A DNA stretch of 9,036 bases from Alphaproteobacteria bacterium. GTDB taxonomy: Bacteria > Pseudomonadota > Alphaproteobacteria > Micavibrionales > UBA1664. A program made the translations under genes and the position numbers. Positions 1 to 6,454 of this stretch are shown one piece after another (positions within the stretch are counted from its first letter, which is position 1; each line of letters opens with the position of its first letter). The notes beneath the pieces were generated by a model. It ran no database searches. It worked only from the letters and a program-made list of their open reading frames with translations, and was not told the origin of the DNA. The DNA is taken from contig JAGWXJ010000075.1 of the NCBI GenBank assembly GCA_018969935.1, positions 1 to 9,036 on the forward strand. The letters run 5' to 3'.

Positions 1-1134
1 GGTCAGGTACCAGCGGCGTTCAATGGTGCCTGCTTCAAACAGCATGGTGGCTGATTTGTTAAGGGTCCGGCCATAGCTGGGGATCATCCGCTGGATTTCG
101 ACCGTCCATTGGTTGTAATCCATATCCAGAAGCTTCTCGCGCACGATATCGTTGAAAACCATCCATTCGCGCACGCCAACGCGGCCACCGCCAACTTTGG
201 GCACCAGCGCCTGCGTGACAACCATGCGCAATGTTTCCATGAGGGCGTAGGCGCGTTCCGCGCGCTCGTCCGGCTCGAAGGTCGAAATCATGCGGCGGAT
301 GGTTGCGGCAACGCCCGTGGTATGTGTCGTGGTGTAAACGGCGTGGCCCGTCTGGCCTGCTTCAATGGCGGCGGAAATGGTTTCACGGTCACGCGCTTCG
401 CCTACCAGAATAATATTCGGTTTGCGGCGCAAGGCGTTACGCACGCCCGCGGCAAAGTTTGGCAGGTGGCGCGGGATTTCAGACTGTGCGACAACCGAGT
501 GAGGCGAGGCAATGGTATCGTACGTAAATTCGATAGGCGCCTCGTAAGTCAGCATCTTGCCGCAACCGTGGCGGCGTTCCAGCAGCATGCGGCAGCCTGA
601 TGCAAGCAGAGTCGTTTTACCGGAACCTGTTGGGCCCGTGATAATCACCATGCCTTGGCGGGGTGACCAGTTCTTGACGATGTCTTCCTCGATGCCAAGC
701 GCCTCCATCGTCGGCGGTTCGGCAGGCAAAACACGCATGGTGATTTGCGCGGCATCGCGCCCTTTGGACAGGATGGCCGTGATATTGACGCGGAAGCGGT
801 AGCGCGTGTAGCGGTCAGGGCGGATCTCATAGGAAACATCAAGGTCGTCGCCGCTGGCAAGGCGCGCCTGTGCCTCGGGCCCGTAAATTTTGGTAAGCAC
901 GATGGCCATATCGGCGGCATCCATGGGGCGGAACGTGCCAGGGAAAAGCTTGCCCGAAATCTCGTTATAAACAGGCCTATCGCTCTGCCATGTAATGTCG
1001 CTGGAGCCTTGCTTCACGCACCACAGCAAAAACGGGTCGATATGGTCCTCAAGAAAACGTGTCGGTTCGTCGGGCCAGGTTTGGCCTGCACCTGATTGTC
1101 CTTTGAGTAGGCTTATCGGCTTGCGGGTCGCCAT
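1..1134 (-). CDS. dotB: DotB-like type IVB secretion ATPase (3' end cut by window edge)
   Basis: This is a cytoplasmic hexameric ATPase of the PilT/VirB11 superfamily. In the Dot/Icm system DotB (TraJ in IncI plasmids) powers the secretion machine at the inner membrane. Seen in the sequence: the frame is open from an ATG at 1134 to base 1, giving 378 codons without a stop. Walker A GPTGSGKT is at residues 167-174, the Walker B-type segment NIILVGEARD lies around residues 240-249 (Glu246), and the His-box GHAVYTTTHTTG begins at about residue 263. Legionella DotB is about 377 residues, so little of the C terminus should be missing. The start overlaps the end of dotC by 22 bases and has no clear Shine-Dalgarno of its own, which suggests translational coupling. 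The dotD-dotC-dotB order separates it from type IV pilus PilT, its main alternative. I am confident in the DotB call. Confidence 0.94.
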   Translation of the reverse strand, partial: MATRKPISLLKGQSGAGQTWPDEPTRFLEDHIDPFLLWCVKQGSSDITWQSDRPVYNEISGKLFPGTFRPMDAADMAIVLTKIYGPEAQARLASGDDLDVSYEIRPDRYTRYRFRVNITAILSKGRDAAQITMRVLPAEPPTMEALGIEEDIVKNWSPRQGMVIITGPTGSGKTTLLASGCRMLLERRHGCGKMLTYEAPIEFTYDTIASPHSVVAQSEIPRHLPNFAAGVRNALRRKPNIILVGEARDRETISAAIEAGQTGHAVYTTTHTTGVAATIRRMISTFEPDERAERAYALMETLRMVVTQALVPKVGGGRVGVREWMVFNDIVREKLLDMDYNQWTVEIQRMIPSYGRTLNKSATMLFEAGTIERRWYLT

Positions 1135-1955
1135 TGGTTTGAGTCAGTCTGGAGTTGGGATGGGCCTGTAATCTGCAGGGCACGGTCGCCAACACGCATC
1201 TCCTTGCCACCACCGGTAACCCCGCGGTCGGTCTGGAGCGTGTAGGGAGGCGAAACGATCCCCTGCGCTAGCAGCATACGGTAACGGATCATTCCGTTAA
1301 AGTCCGAATTGAGGCGATCAAGGTCAGCCTGGAAAATTTCCTCGGCTTGCTCGACGCCCTCATCCCAACCCTTTTTAAGGGCATCAATCCAGAATTGTTT
1401 TTCTTCATCCGTCGTCGGGTACAAAACCGAAGGCGGCGGGTCGATATCGCCCCAATCGCGCTCAAGGTAGGCGCGCCAGTTGCGCGGTGCGGCCACGATT
1501 TTGGCATCCACATTGATATTGTAAATACGGTCGGCCACGGCGGCGGTTTGCCCTTGGTCCTCGATGATCATGGCGTCTTCCGACTCTGCAATCACCGGCG
1601 GCTCGATCAGCAAACCCGATGGCGCGGGAATAAGCAGGCGTTTGAAGTCATAAATACGGTCCAGATACGCTTCCTGCAGTTTCAGGGTCTGGCGGATCTC
1701 GAAAGTACGGCTGGCAAGGCCGGCGCGGGCACCATACGAGAGCGCCGCTTCCCGAATGCCCTCCATACGGATTTCCTGATTTTCCTCTTTCGGGCGTTCT
1801 TTGCCCGAAATCTGGACGTTCATCAGTTCTTCAAGTGTAGGCGGCTGTTCCGGGTTGCCGTTGGCGTCATAGCTCTGCGCAAAAACAGGCGCACCCGTAA
1901 AAAACATAAGGGCAGCAATGGAAAGGGCCAGCCTGAAGGTACGCGCAAAAGCCAT
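1113..1955 (-). CDS. dotC: DotC-like type IVB secretion outer-membrane core protein
   Basis: DotC (TraI in IncI plasmids) helps, with DotD, to place the DotH secretin-like protein in the outer membrane. The 280-residue product has the family signature EAALSYGARAGLASRTFEIR at about residues 69-88 and a Trp-rich middle and C-terminal part (NWRAYLERDW, FWIDALKKGW). The N terminus is a Sec signal peptide with a hydrophobic stretch at about residues 8-24 and probable cleavage after PVFA (residue 26). Oddly, there is no lipobox and no cysteine anywhere in the protein, whereas Legionella DotC is a lipoprotein. The ATG at 1955 is preceded by a good Shine-Dalgarno (AAGGGGG, about 8 bases upstream) that overlaps the dotD stop. 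The gap to dotD is 5 bases and the overlap with dotB is 22, so all three are one transcription unit. The family call rests on these motifs plus gene order. Confidence 0.9.
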   Translation of the reverse strand: MAFARTFRLALSIAALMFFTGAPVFAQSYDANGNPEQPPTLEELMNVQISGKERPKEENQEIRMEGIREAALSYGARAGLASRTFEIRQTLKLQEAYLDRIYDFKRLLIPAPSGLLIEPPVIAESEDAMIIEDQGQTAAVADRIYNINVDAKIVAAPRNWRAYLERDWGDIDPPPSVLYPTTDEEKQFWIDALKKGWDEGVEQAEEIFQADLDRLNSDFNGMIRYRMLLAQGIVSPPYTLQTDRGVTGGGKEMRVGDRALQITGPSQLQTDSNQWRPASR

Positions 1956-1960
1956 GGCGC

Positions 1961-2554
1961 TTACCCCCTTCTGCCTCTGCGGCGCGGCGCTTCGGAAGTG
2001 GCGCCGTTGACGGTGGAGGAGTAAATGATTTCCACGGCGCGGCGGTTCGCATCGAGTTTCAGATCGGCGCGGCTGCCCATCTGGAGGCCGATATCGCGCA
2101 GCACTTCAATCATCGGCTGGTTGTAGACATCAAGCGTCACGATGATGGGTGAAGGCGGCTGGTCGCCAACAGTTTTGAAGGTGTAGCCCGCCCACGATGC
2201 AATATCGGCTGCAACCGGCTCTACTGGGCCAGCCCACGAGAAGGTAACAGGGCGTTGCAATTCCATCGGTGCATTGGGAATGGTGGATGCGGCAGCGGCT
2301 GCGGAAGGCGTGCGCACAAGCTCAACCGATGCAAGGCCTTCAAGCGCTTTGGTCGCGCGCTCGGCGGCATCGGCAATCATGATGGTGGTTTTGTCGGGCT
2401 CGGCCACGACTTGGGGTTTGGTATCCTGCGAGCCGCCAAAGCCGCCACCCGCACCGGGAAAGCCGCTGCAACCCGTAAGGGCAAGCGAAAGCACAAGGCA
2501 CAAAAGACTGCCTTTTGCGCGTCTGAGTTGTGAAACAAGTCCCGAATTCAACAC
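1961..2554 (-). CDS. dotD: DotD-like outer-membrane lipoprotein of type IVB secretion system
   Basis: DotD (TraH in IncI plasmids) is an outer-membrane lipoprotein of the core complex whose C-terminal domain has a secretin N0-like fold. The 197-residue product has a basic n-region (RRAK), a hydrophobic segment and the lipobox LTGC with Cys29. Ser at +2 fits outer-membrane sorting. A Gly-rich linker (about 31-41) follows, then a variable part and the N0-like region around residues 135-182 (IIVTLDVYNQPMIEVLRDIG and a strand near VEIIYSS). The protein is somewhat longer than Legionella DotD (about 163) and ends in an Arg-rich tail, RRRGRRG. The chosen start is GTG at 2554, because GAAGGG lies 8 bases upstream and no ATG fits before the signal peptide. 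The TTG at 2551 is the alternative. It lies directly upstream of dotC, as in Legionella. Confidence 0.9.
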   Translation of the reverse strand: MLNSGLVSQLRRAKGSLLCLVLSLALTGCSGFPGAGGGFGGSQDTKPQVVAEPDKTTIMIADAAERATKALEGLASVELVRTPSAAAAASTIPNAPMELQRPVTFSWAGPVEPVAADIASWAGYTFKTVGDQPPSPIIVTLDVYNQPMIEVLRDIGLQMGSRADLKLDANRRAVEIIYSSTVNGATSEAPRRRGRRG

Positions 2555-2562
2555 GTTTTTTA

Positions 2563-2568
2563 CCCTTC
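2563..2568 (-). promoter_or_regulatory. Ribosome binding site supporting the GTG start of dotD
   Basis: GAAGGG on the minus strand, 8 bases ahead of the GTG at 2554. It favours this non-ATG start over the adjacent TTG. Confidence 0.6.
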
Positions 2569-2625
2569 AACTATCCAAAACAGTAAAGGCCGCCGCACCG
2601 GCTAACAAGGGCGGCAAGCAGCTTT

Positions 2626-3138
2626 TTAACCTTTATCCTCAGACTCCTTCTGAGTTTCCAGAGCCACACGTTTAGCCGGGCTCTTGCCTGCCGCCATTTT
2701 GGGCGACGCATCGCGGACGCTGGGCACGGCTGATTTGGCTAAAAGCCCCTTCTTGCGCATGACGTCTACAACTTTGCTCTTGTACCGCAGGCCCTTGGAA
2801 GGCGTGCGTGAATGGTAATGGGCAACCGCCTTGGCAAGCGAGCCCGTTTCGGTCAGGTGCTGGCGCAAAATCCATGCGGCCACGTTTACATTGGTGCAAC
2901 CGTCATCGCGCAGCAGCTTCCATGCCGTCTTGCGCGATACTTTCCAGTTGTCTGCCAGTTCGGGCACCCACAGGCTGTTGATCTGCATCGGGCCAAGGTC
3001 GTAAGTGCCGTTGGTGTTGGCCACCTGCTGGCCAATGCGCCCGCCTTCGACATGCAAAATGCCCACCAGCACTTGCGGCGGAACGGCGTAGGTTTGCGCG
3101 GCTATCATCAGGCAGGCTGCAAAAATGTGATTGATCAT
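2626..3138 (-). CDS. Lytic transglycosylase (SLT family, VirB1/IagB type)
   Basis: This enzyme cleaves the glycan strands of peptidoglycan in the periplasm to make room for an envelope-spanning machine. The 170-residue product has the SLT pattern: catalytic Glu31 in HVEGG, then NTNGTYDLGPMQINS (residues 42-56), then DDGCTNVNVAAWIL (about 78-91), and a C-terminal HYHSR in place of the usual YNAG-type motif. Cys9 and Cys81 match the paired cysteines seen in IagB-type enzymes. The tail from about residue 135 is basic and low in complexity. The ATG at 3138 overlaps the stop of the upstream gene (ATGA) and has a strong Shine-Dalgarno (AGGGGAGG, 4 bases upstream). The catalytic fold begins almost at residue 1, so no separate signal peptide is obvious. 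Its place just before dotD suggests it serves the secretion system. Confidence 0.9.
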   Translation of the reverse strand: MINHIFAACLMIAAQTYAVPPQVLVGILHVEGGRIGQQVANTNGTYDLGPMQINSLWVPELADNWKVSRKTAWKLLRDDGCTNVNVAAWILRQHLTETGSLAKAVAHYHSRTPSKGLRYKSKVVDVMRKKGLLAKSAVPSVRDASPKMAAGKSPAKRVALETQKESEDKG

Positions 3139-4076
3139 GCGGCCTCCCCTGATGCGGATTCGTCCTTCTTCTTGACGAAGAATGACATGGGGTTTCCGGG
3201 AATACCCTGCGGTTTTTCCGGTGCAGCAGGTGCTTCGGCAGGCGCTGAAGGTTGGGGCGTTGCGGCACGCGGAGCTGCCGGTGCGGCAACCGAAGGGCCG
3301 GTCATGAAACCGATAACCGCGCGCAGTACATCAAGCCCGTCTTCAAAACGTTTCCAGATCTGGTCAAGCAAAACATCCGGTGCGGGCGGCTGCTTGATTT
3401 GCCCTTGCGCAAGGGCCTGTTGCATGCGGTCCATTTCAATTTCGCAGGAACGCGCCAGAAGTTTCGAGCATCCGCGCAGGAAAGCGAGCTCGCGCTGGGC
3501 AAAAAGGTCAGGCCCGCCGTTGGGGCCCGCCGAAAAAGCGTCGGCAAGGGCGGTCGCCTTGTCGCACAGTTTTTCACCAAGGTGGCGGATAACCGAATTG
3601 TCATCCATGCCGAAGGGGAAACGCATGACAGCTTGAATGAACGGCGTCAAAGCCTCGACGCGCGCGGCAACAGTGTCCGTATCGTCGGCATCTTCATCCG
3701 GCAAAAGCGCAAAGGAATCGGCAAGGCTCAGGATACCGTCAAAAGCGATACCAAGGCGGCGGTTGAAACCTTCATCGGGGAATTGCCCTGAAAGAACATA
3801 GTTCTGGGCAATAATGGCCGCTGCAAGGGTAGAGGCTTTAAGGCGCACGGCCTCGGCTTCTTCCTGTGTTGCAGGCGCAAGTTTCGTGGAGAGCTGGCTA
3901 CCGGCGGTGATACTGGCTGAAAGGAGCGCGGCAAAATTTTTGGCAGAATCCTCGTCCGCATGGCCGCCCGATGGGGGCTGCCAAGCCATGAGCTCCGTGA
4001 CCGCACCGATAAGCGGTACGCCAAGAGCTTCGAAGACACGCAGGAGAGCCTGCGCCTGTTTCGACTCACGAGTCAT
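3135..4076 (-). CDS. Unrecognised 313-residue protein heading the dot operon
   Basis: I do not recognise this family. The product is rich in Ala, Leu and Glu and looks mostly alpha-helical. I see no signal peptide, membrane segment or catalytic motif, so a cytoplasmic place is inferred. Residues about 1-260 form the folded part, with cysteines at 171, 203 and 211. A Pro/Ala-rich linker spans about 261-290, and a short tail follows (GIPGNPMSFFVKKKDES). The start is the ATG at 4076; an in-frame TTG at 4082 would add two residues, and neither has a clear Shine-Dalgarno. Its TGA overlaps the ATG of the transglycosylase gene, so the two are translationally coupled and lie upstream of dotDCB. A helical chaperone, adaptor or cytoplasmic scaffold of the secretion system is possible, but this is context-based inference only. 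Confidence 0.82.
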   Translation of the reverse strand: MTRESKQAQALLRVFEALGVPLIGAVTELMAWQPPSGGHADEDSAKNFAALLSASITAGSQLSTKLAPATQEEAEAVRLKASTLAAAIIAQNYVLSGQFPDEGFNRRLGIAFDGILSLADSFALLPDEDADDTDTVAARVEALTPFIQAVMRFPFGMDDNSVIRHLGEKLCDKATALADAFSAGPNGGPDLFAQRELAFLRGCSKLLARSCEIEMDRMQQALAQGQIKQPPAPDVLLDQIWKRFEDGLDVLRAVIGFMTGPSVAAPAAPRAATPQPSAPAEAPAAPEKPQGIPGNPMSFFVKKKDESASGEAA

Positions 4077-4102
4077 AGGCAATTATTGACCGCCATATTA
4101 AC

Positions 4103-4139
4103 AGGGGCAAAGACCTTTTAAGTCTTTGACACATCCCCT
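4103..4139 (-). promoter_or_regulatory. Hairpin/palindrome in the leader of the dot operon
   Basis: CAAAGAC (4108-4114) pairs with GTCTTTG (4122-4128) across a 7-base loop. AGGGG (4103-4107) can pair with CCCCT (4135-4139) outside it, leaving a 6-base bulge. It lies between a promoter-like sequence and the first codon of the 313-residue protein. On the minus strand no U-run follows, so it is not a standard terminator for the upstream gene. It could be an operator or a leader structure. Confidence 0.5.
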
Positions 4140-4158
4140 TTTTATTAATTTTATCCAC

Positions 4159-4187
4159 ATTTAAGGTTATGGAATGGCTAATGTCCA
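4159..4187 (-). promoter_or_regulatory. Candidate sigma70-type promoter for the dot operon
   Basis: On the minus strand TGGACA (4187-4182) and TTAAAT (4164-4159) are separated by exactly 17 bases in an AT-rich gap. Transcription would start near 4152 and give a leader of about 75 bases containing the 4103-4139 hairpin. The match is reasonable but short, so this is a prediction only. The -35 end lies just past the stop of the upstream Dsb gene. Confidence 0.4.
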
Positions 4188-4196
4188 GAACTTTTA

Positions 4197-5174
4197 TTAC
4201 CGGCCCGTCAAATCGGCGGCCACGGTGGCCAGATCCTGCGGCCTTCCGCGGATCAGCTGTATCTGGCCCGATTTGGCCGAACGGTACAGGATGATGGGCG
4301 TAGCCGTCAGGTTCCAGTTCTTCATAATCTGGGTGTTTTGCGAAACTGCGGCAGTGTTGACCGTATCCGATACCGGCAGGGCCTTATCATCACCCTTTGC
4401 GTAGTTCACAAAACGTTGTGCGCCGTCAGCACTGGCAAGGGCCGAAGCCGCCTGTTTAAGGGATTCATCCGTAAATCCTACGGGGATAACGCGTACGGCA
4501 AGGCGCCCGCCTGCAACCATCGGCTCCACATCCTTCAGGAAATTCTGGCAATGCGGGCAGTTGGGGTCGACGAATGCGTAAAGCATCGGCGCGTTGGGTT
4601 GGCCGTAGGTAAGGCCTGCGGCGCTTTGCATCTCGGCAAGCAAAACGGCAGCGGGGCCGGTTGTTTGCTGGTTGGGGTTGGGCTCGGGCGCGGCGGGGGC
4701 AAGGTCCGCAATATTGGCAGTCGGCACCATCGATGAAAGTGGCGCTGGTGTCTGCGTTTGGTTGGGTGCAGGTACTGCAGTCAGCGGGGCTGCGGGGGCG
4801 GGTGTCATGGCAGGGGCGCTTTGCGCGGTTTTAGGCTGGACCATGTCCTGCAGGTCCGCCTTGGCGCCCGTTTCAAGGCGCTTGAGTTGCTCGCCCGTAA
4901 TCATGGTGCCGTTTTCATCAAACAGGAAACCCATGACAACGGCCTTGCCGTCCTCGGTCGAGTAATAGAATTCGGGCTGGCTCTCGCGCACCATCACCCA
5001 GCCGTTAAGGCTCTCGAATTTACCAAGGAAGAATACTTGTGCCCCTGCCTTTTGTTGTTCCTGCAGCGGCTTGGGCACAGGCGGAATATCGAGGCCTGCA
5101 ATCGGGTTCTGGGCAAGGGCTGCAAAGGGAATGAAGGCTGCCATCGCAAGGGCAAGGACAAAACGGCGGATCAT
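4197..5174 (-). CDS. Periplasmic DsbC/DsbG-like thiol:disulfide interchange protein
   Basis: This is a thioredoxin-fold protein likely to isomerise or oxidise disulfides in the periplasm. The 325-residue product has a signal peptide (RR at 3-4, hydrophobic core, cleavage after AALA at residue 21). A DsbC/G-like N-terminal region follows at about 35-110 (KFESLNGWVMV, then a strand-rich stretch), then an unusually long Pro/Ala/Thr/Gln-rich linker at about 113-173, then the thioredoxin domain. In that domain the active site CPHC is at 206-209 and the cis-Pro loop is TP at 292-293. The start at 5174 was chosen over an upstream in-frame candidate at 5225, because it directly precedes the signal peptide and has GGAG 5 bases upstream. 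It follows the FIST gene by 10 bases. IncI systems carry a DsbC-like TrbB and Legionella Dot/Icm needs DsbA2, so a role in folding secretion parts is plausible but inferred. Confidence 0.9.
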   Translation of the reverse strand: MIRRFVLALAMAAFIPFAALAQNPIAGLDIPPVPKPLQEQQKAGAQVFFLGKFESLNGWVMVRESQPEFYYSTEDGKAVVMGFLFDENGTMITGEQLKRLETGAKADLQDMVQPKTAQSAPAMTPAPAAPLTAVPAPNQTQTPAPLSSMVPTANIADLAPAAPEPNPNQQTTGPAAVLLAEMQSAAGLTYGQPNAPMLYAFVDPNCPHCQNFLKDVEPMVAGGRLAVRVIPVGFTDESLKQAASALASADGAQRFVNYAKGDDKALPVSDTVNTAAVSQNTQIMKNWNLTATPIILYRSAKSGQIQLIRGRPQDLATVAADLTGR

Positions 5175-5179
5175 GAAAT

Positions 5180-5183
5180 CTCC
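5180..5183 (-). promoter_or_regulatory. Ribosome binding site deciding the Dsb start
   Basis: GGAG on the minus strand, 5 bases ahead of the ATG at 5174 and just past the FIST stop codon (5187-5185). It supports 5174 rather than 5225 as the start. Confidence 0.6.
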
Positions 5184-5184
5184 A

Positions 5185-6351
5185 TCATAGGAAAACCAGA
5201 ATGACGCCAGTGTATCCGAACACATGCCCGTTGCATATCTCTGCCGCGGTATAAAATCCCGCCATCGGTATGTCGCCCATAACGTCTTTTATAATGCCTG
5301 CTTCGTCGTCGCCCTCACCCATCGGCATACGCGCCCCGCAACCAAAATACAAAATGCCCTTGGGCTGCAGATTGGAGGGGGAGCCTGAATCGCGCCGTGC
5401 GCGTATGTGCAGGTTTTTAAGTGTTTGCGAAAGGTCTGAGAGGGCAGCCATACGGTCTCGGTACACAAACTGTATGGTATCTCCGCGCGCCATGTGGTGT
5501 TGCACGGTTATGGTTTGCATGGCTTCATCGGCGTGCGCGATGCTGCGTACGAGAAGTGCACTATTGTCAGAGGCGGGCACAGGAAAGGCGGCATGGATTT
5601 GCAAATGGCGCTCGTCCTGCTGCGTTTCCGGAAGGTCGATGGATGCAATCGCATCCCGCAAAAACATGAAAGCCGGCTGGTCGTCGATGGAGTGGATGAT
5701 GTGGTCGTGGCACTCGGTTATGCGCCCTGGCTTACCGGCGGGCAAGCACCCGTAGGACGTGGCGGTCATCAGCCGTATATCGCCATCAAGCACAACGCCC
5801 GACAGCCCCGCCGTTTTCTCGAGTTGCCCGTCATGGATGTGCATGCCGCTCTCAAGCCCTGAAAAACCCCCGATGGTATAAAGCCCTTCGCGGTCCCTTA
5901 AAGCTGCAAGCCTGCTGGCAGCCGTTGGCCCGCCTATGCCGTGCACCAGCGCGGCACCCGCCATATGCCCTGTAAGCCAGTTGCGAAGCGTGTCGGGCAA
6001 CTGCATATCGTCATCCTGCATCGAAAAACCGCAGCTACTACCCGCTGGCAGCCGCCCTATCATGACGCATGCGGCAGGTGTATCGACAAAACTACGCCCG
6101 CCCCCGCAAATGCCGGGGCCGGCAGCGCCATACCAGTTTTGGATGCGGGTTACGTTTTTAAGAAGCGCCAGCAACGAAGCTGCATCCTCGCCAAGCGCAT
6201 AAGTCGTATAAAGGAAACCGGTATTCATGCCGTCATCGGGGGTGCGGATACCCTCAATGGTTTCCAGAATCTTTCTGCCAATGTCGCGCCAGTCGGTGCC
6301 CCGCGCGGTCGCGCTGGCAAATAGGCTGGAGGTCTGCAGGATGGCGCTCAT
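5185..6351 (-). CDS. FIST-domain sensory protein (FIST_N plus FIST_C)
   Basis: FIST domains are predicted small-ligand sensors of bacterial signal transduction, found alone or fused to output domains. This 388-residue protein stands alone. The N-terminal part (about 1-200) has a Gly-rich FIST_N-like core (NWYGAAGPGICGGG near 72-85, then GVVLDGDIRLMTATSYGC near 185-202). The C-terminal FIST_C part shows GILYFGCGAR at 332-341 and the diagnostic end GFYTAAEICNGHVFGYTG at 365-382. No signal peptide or membrane segment is seen, so it should be cytoplasmic. The start at 6351 (MSAIL) is chosen because a longer frame from 6495 would run into the divergent gene; the Shine-Dalgarno here is weak. It ends 10 bases before the Dsb gene, so both are probably co-transcribed. 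Ligand and output partner are unknown. Confidence 0.85.
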   Translation of the reverse strand: MSAILQTSSLFASATARGTDWRDIGRKILETIEGIRTPDDGMNTGFLYTTYALGEDAASLLALLKNVTRIQNWYGAAGPGICGGGRSFVDTPAACVMIGRLPAGSSCGFSMQDDDMQLPDTLRNWLTGHMAGAALVHGIGGPTAASRLAALRDREGLYTIGGFSGLESGMHIHDGQLEKTAGLSGVVLDGDIRLMTATSYGCLPAGKPGRITECHDHIIHSIDDQPAFMFLRDAIASIDLPETQQDERHLQIHAAFPVPASDNSALLVRSIAHADEAMQTITVQHHMARGDTIQFVYRDRMAALSDLSQTLKNLHIRARRDSGSPSNLQPKGILYFGCGARMPMGEGDDEAGIIKDVMGDIPMAGFYTAAEICNGHVFGYTGVILVFL

Positions 6352-6393
6352 ATCTGGCAAACACGCTAGCACGAAAATCAGGTCCGTATTCAG

Positions 6394-6421
6394 TTGAAAA
6401 TCGGGGGGTTGCTTATAGTAT
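6394..6421 (+). promoter_or_regulatory. Candidate promoter of the Bax inhibitor-1 gene
   Basis: TTGAAA (6394-6399) and TAGTAT (6416-6421) are 16 bases apart, about 45 bases upstream of the start codon. TATAGT at 6414-6419 is an overlapping alternative -10 but with only 14 bases of spacing. This is a prediction from consensus similarity. Confidence 0.4.
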
Positions 6422-6430
6422 CTATGCAAC
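6408..6430. promoter_or_regulatory. Imperfect palindrome over the -10 region (candidate operator)
   Basis: GTTGC (6408-6412) and GCAAC (6426-6430) flank a 13-base AT-rich centre that is itself partly symmetric. It overlaps the predicted -10 of the plus-strand gene and lies between the two divergent genes. A regulator binding here could affect both; this is inference. Confidence 0.35.
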
Positions 6431-6454
6431 TGGCGGCCTATTGCCGTCCGTAAA

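Noticed and set aside
109..1095. Several plus-strand open frames in the first kilobase
   Set aside because: They are antisense to the dotB frame, which has Walker A, Walker B and His-box motifs throughout and simply has no stop inside the window.
1347..2024. A 225-codon plus-strand open frame
   Set aside because: It is the shadow of dotC and the end of dotD, with an Arg/His-rich composition and no recognisable motif.
2812..3636. A 274-codon plus-strand open frame
   Set aside because: It lies antisense to the transglycosylase and the 313-residue gene, has a low-complexity Gly/Ala/Ser composition with no family motif, and the minus-strand genes have clear domains, coupling and ribosome binding sites.
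4103..4139. Terminator for the Dsb gene
   Set aside because: The hairpin is strong, but on the minus strand no U-run follows. The T-rich stretch is on the plus-strand side, where no gene needs terminating.
5175..5225. Extension of the Dsb protein to a start at 5225
   Set aside because: It would put 17 residues ahead of a typical signal peptide; the inner ATG at 5174 has a ribosome binding site and gives a normal n-region.
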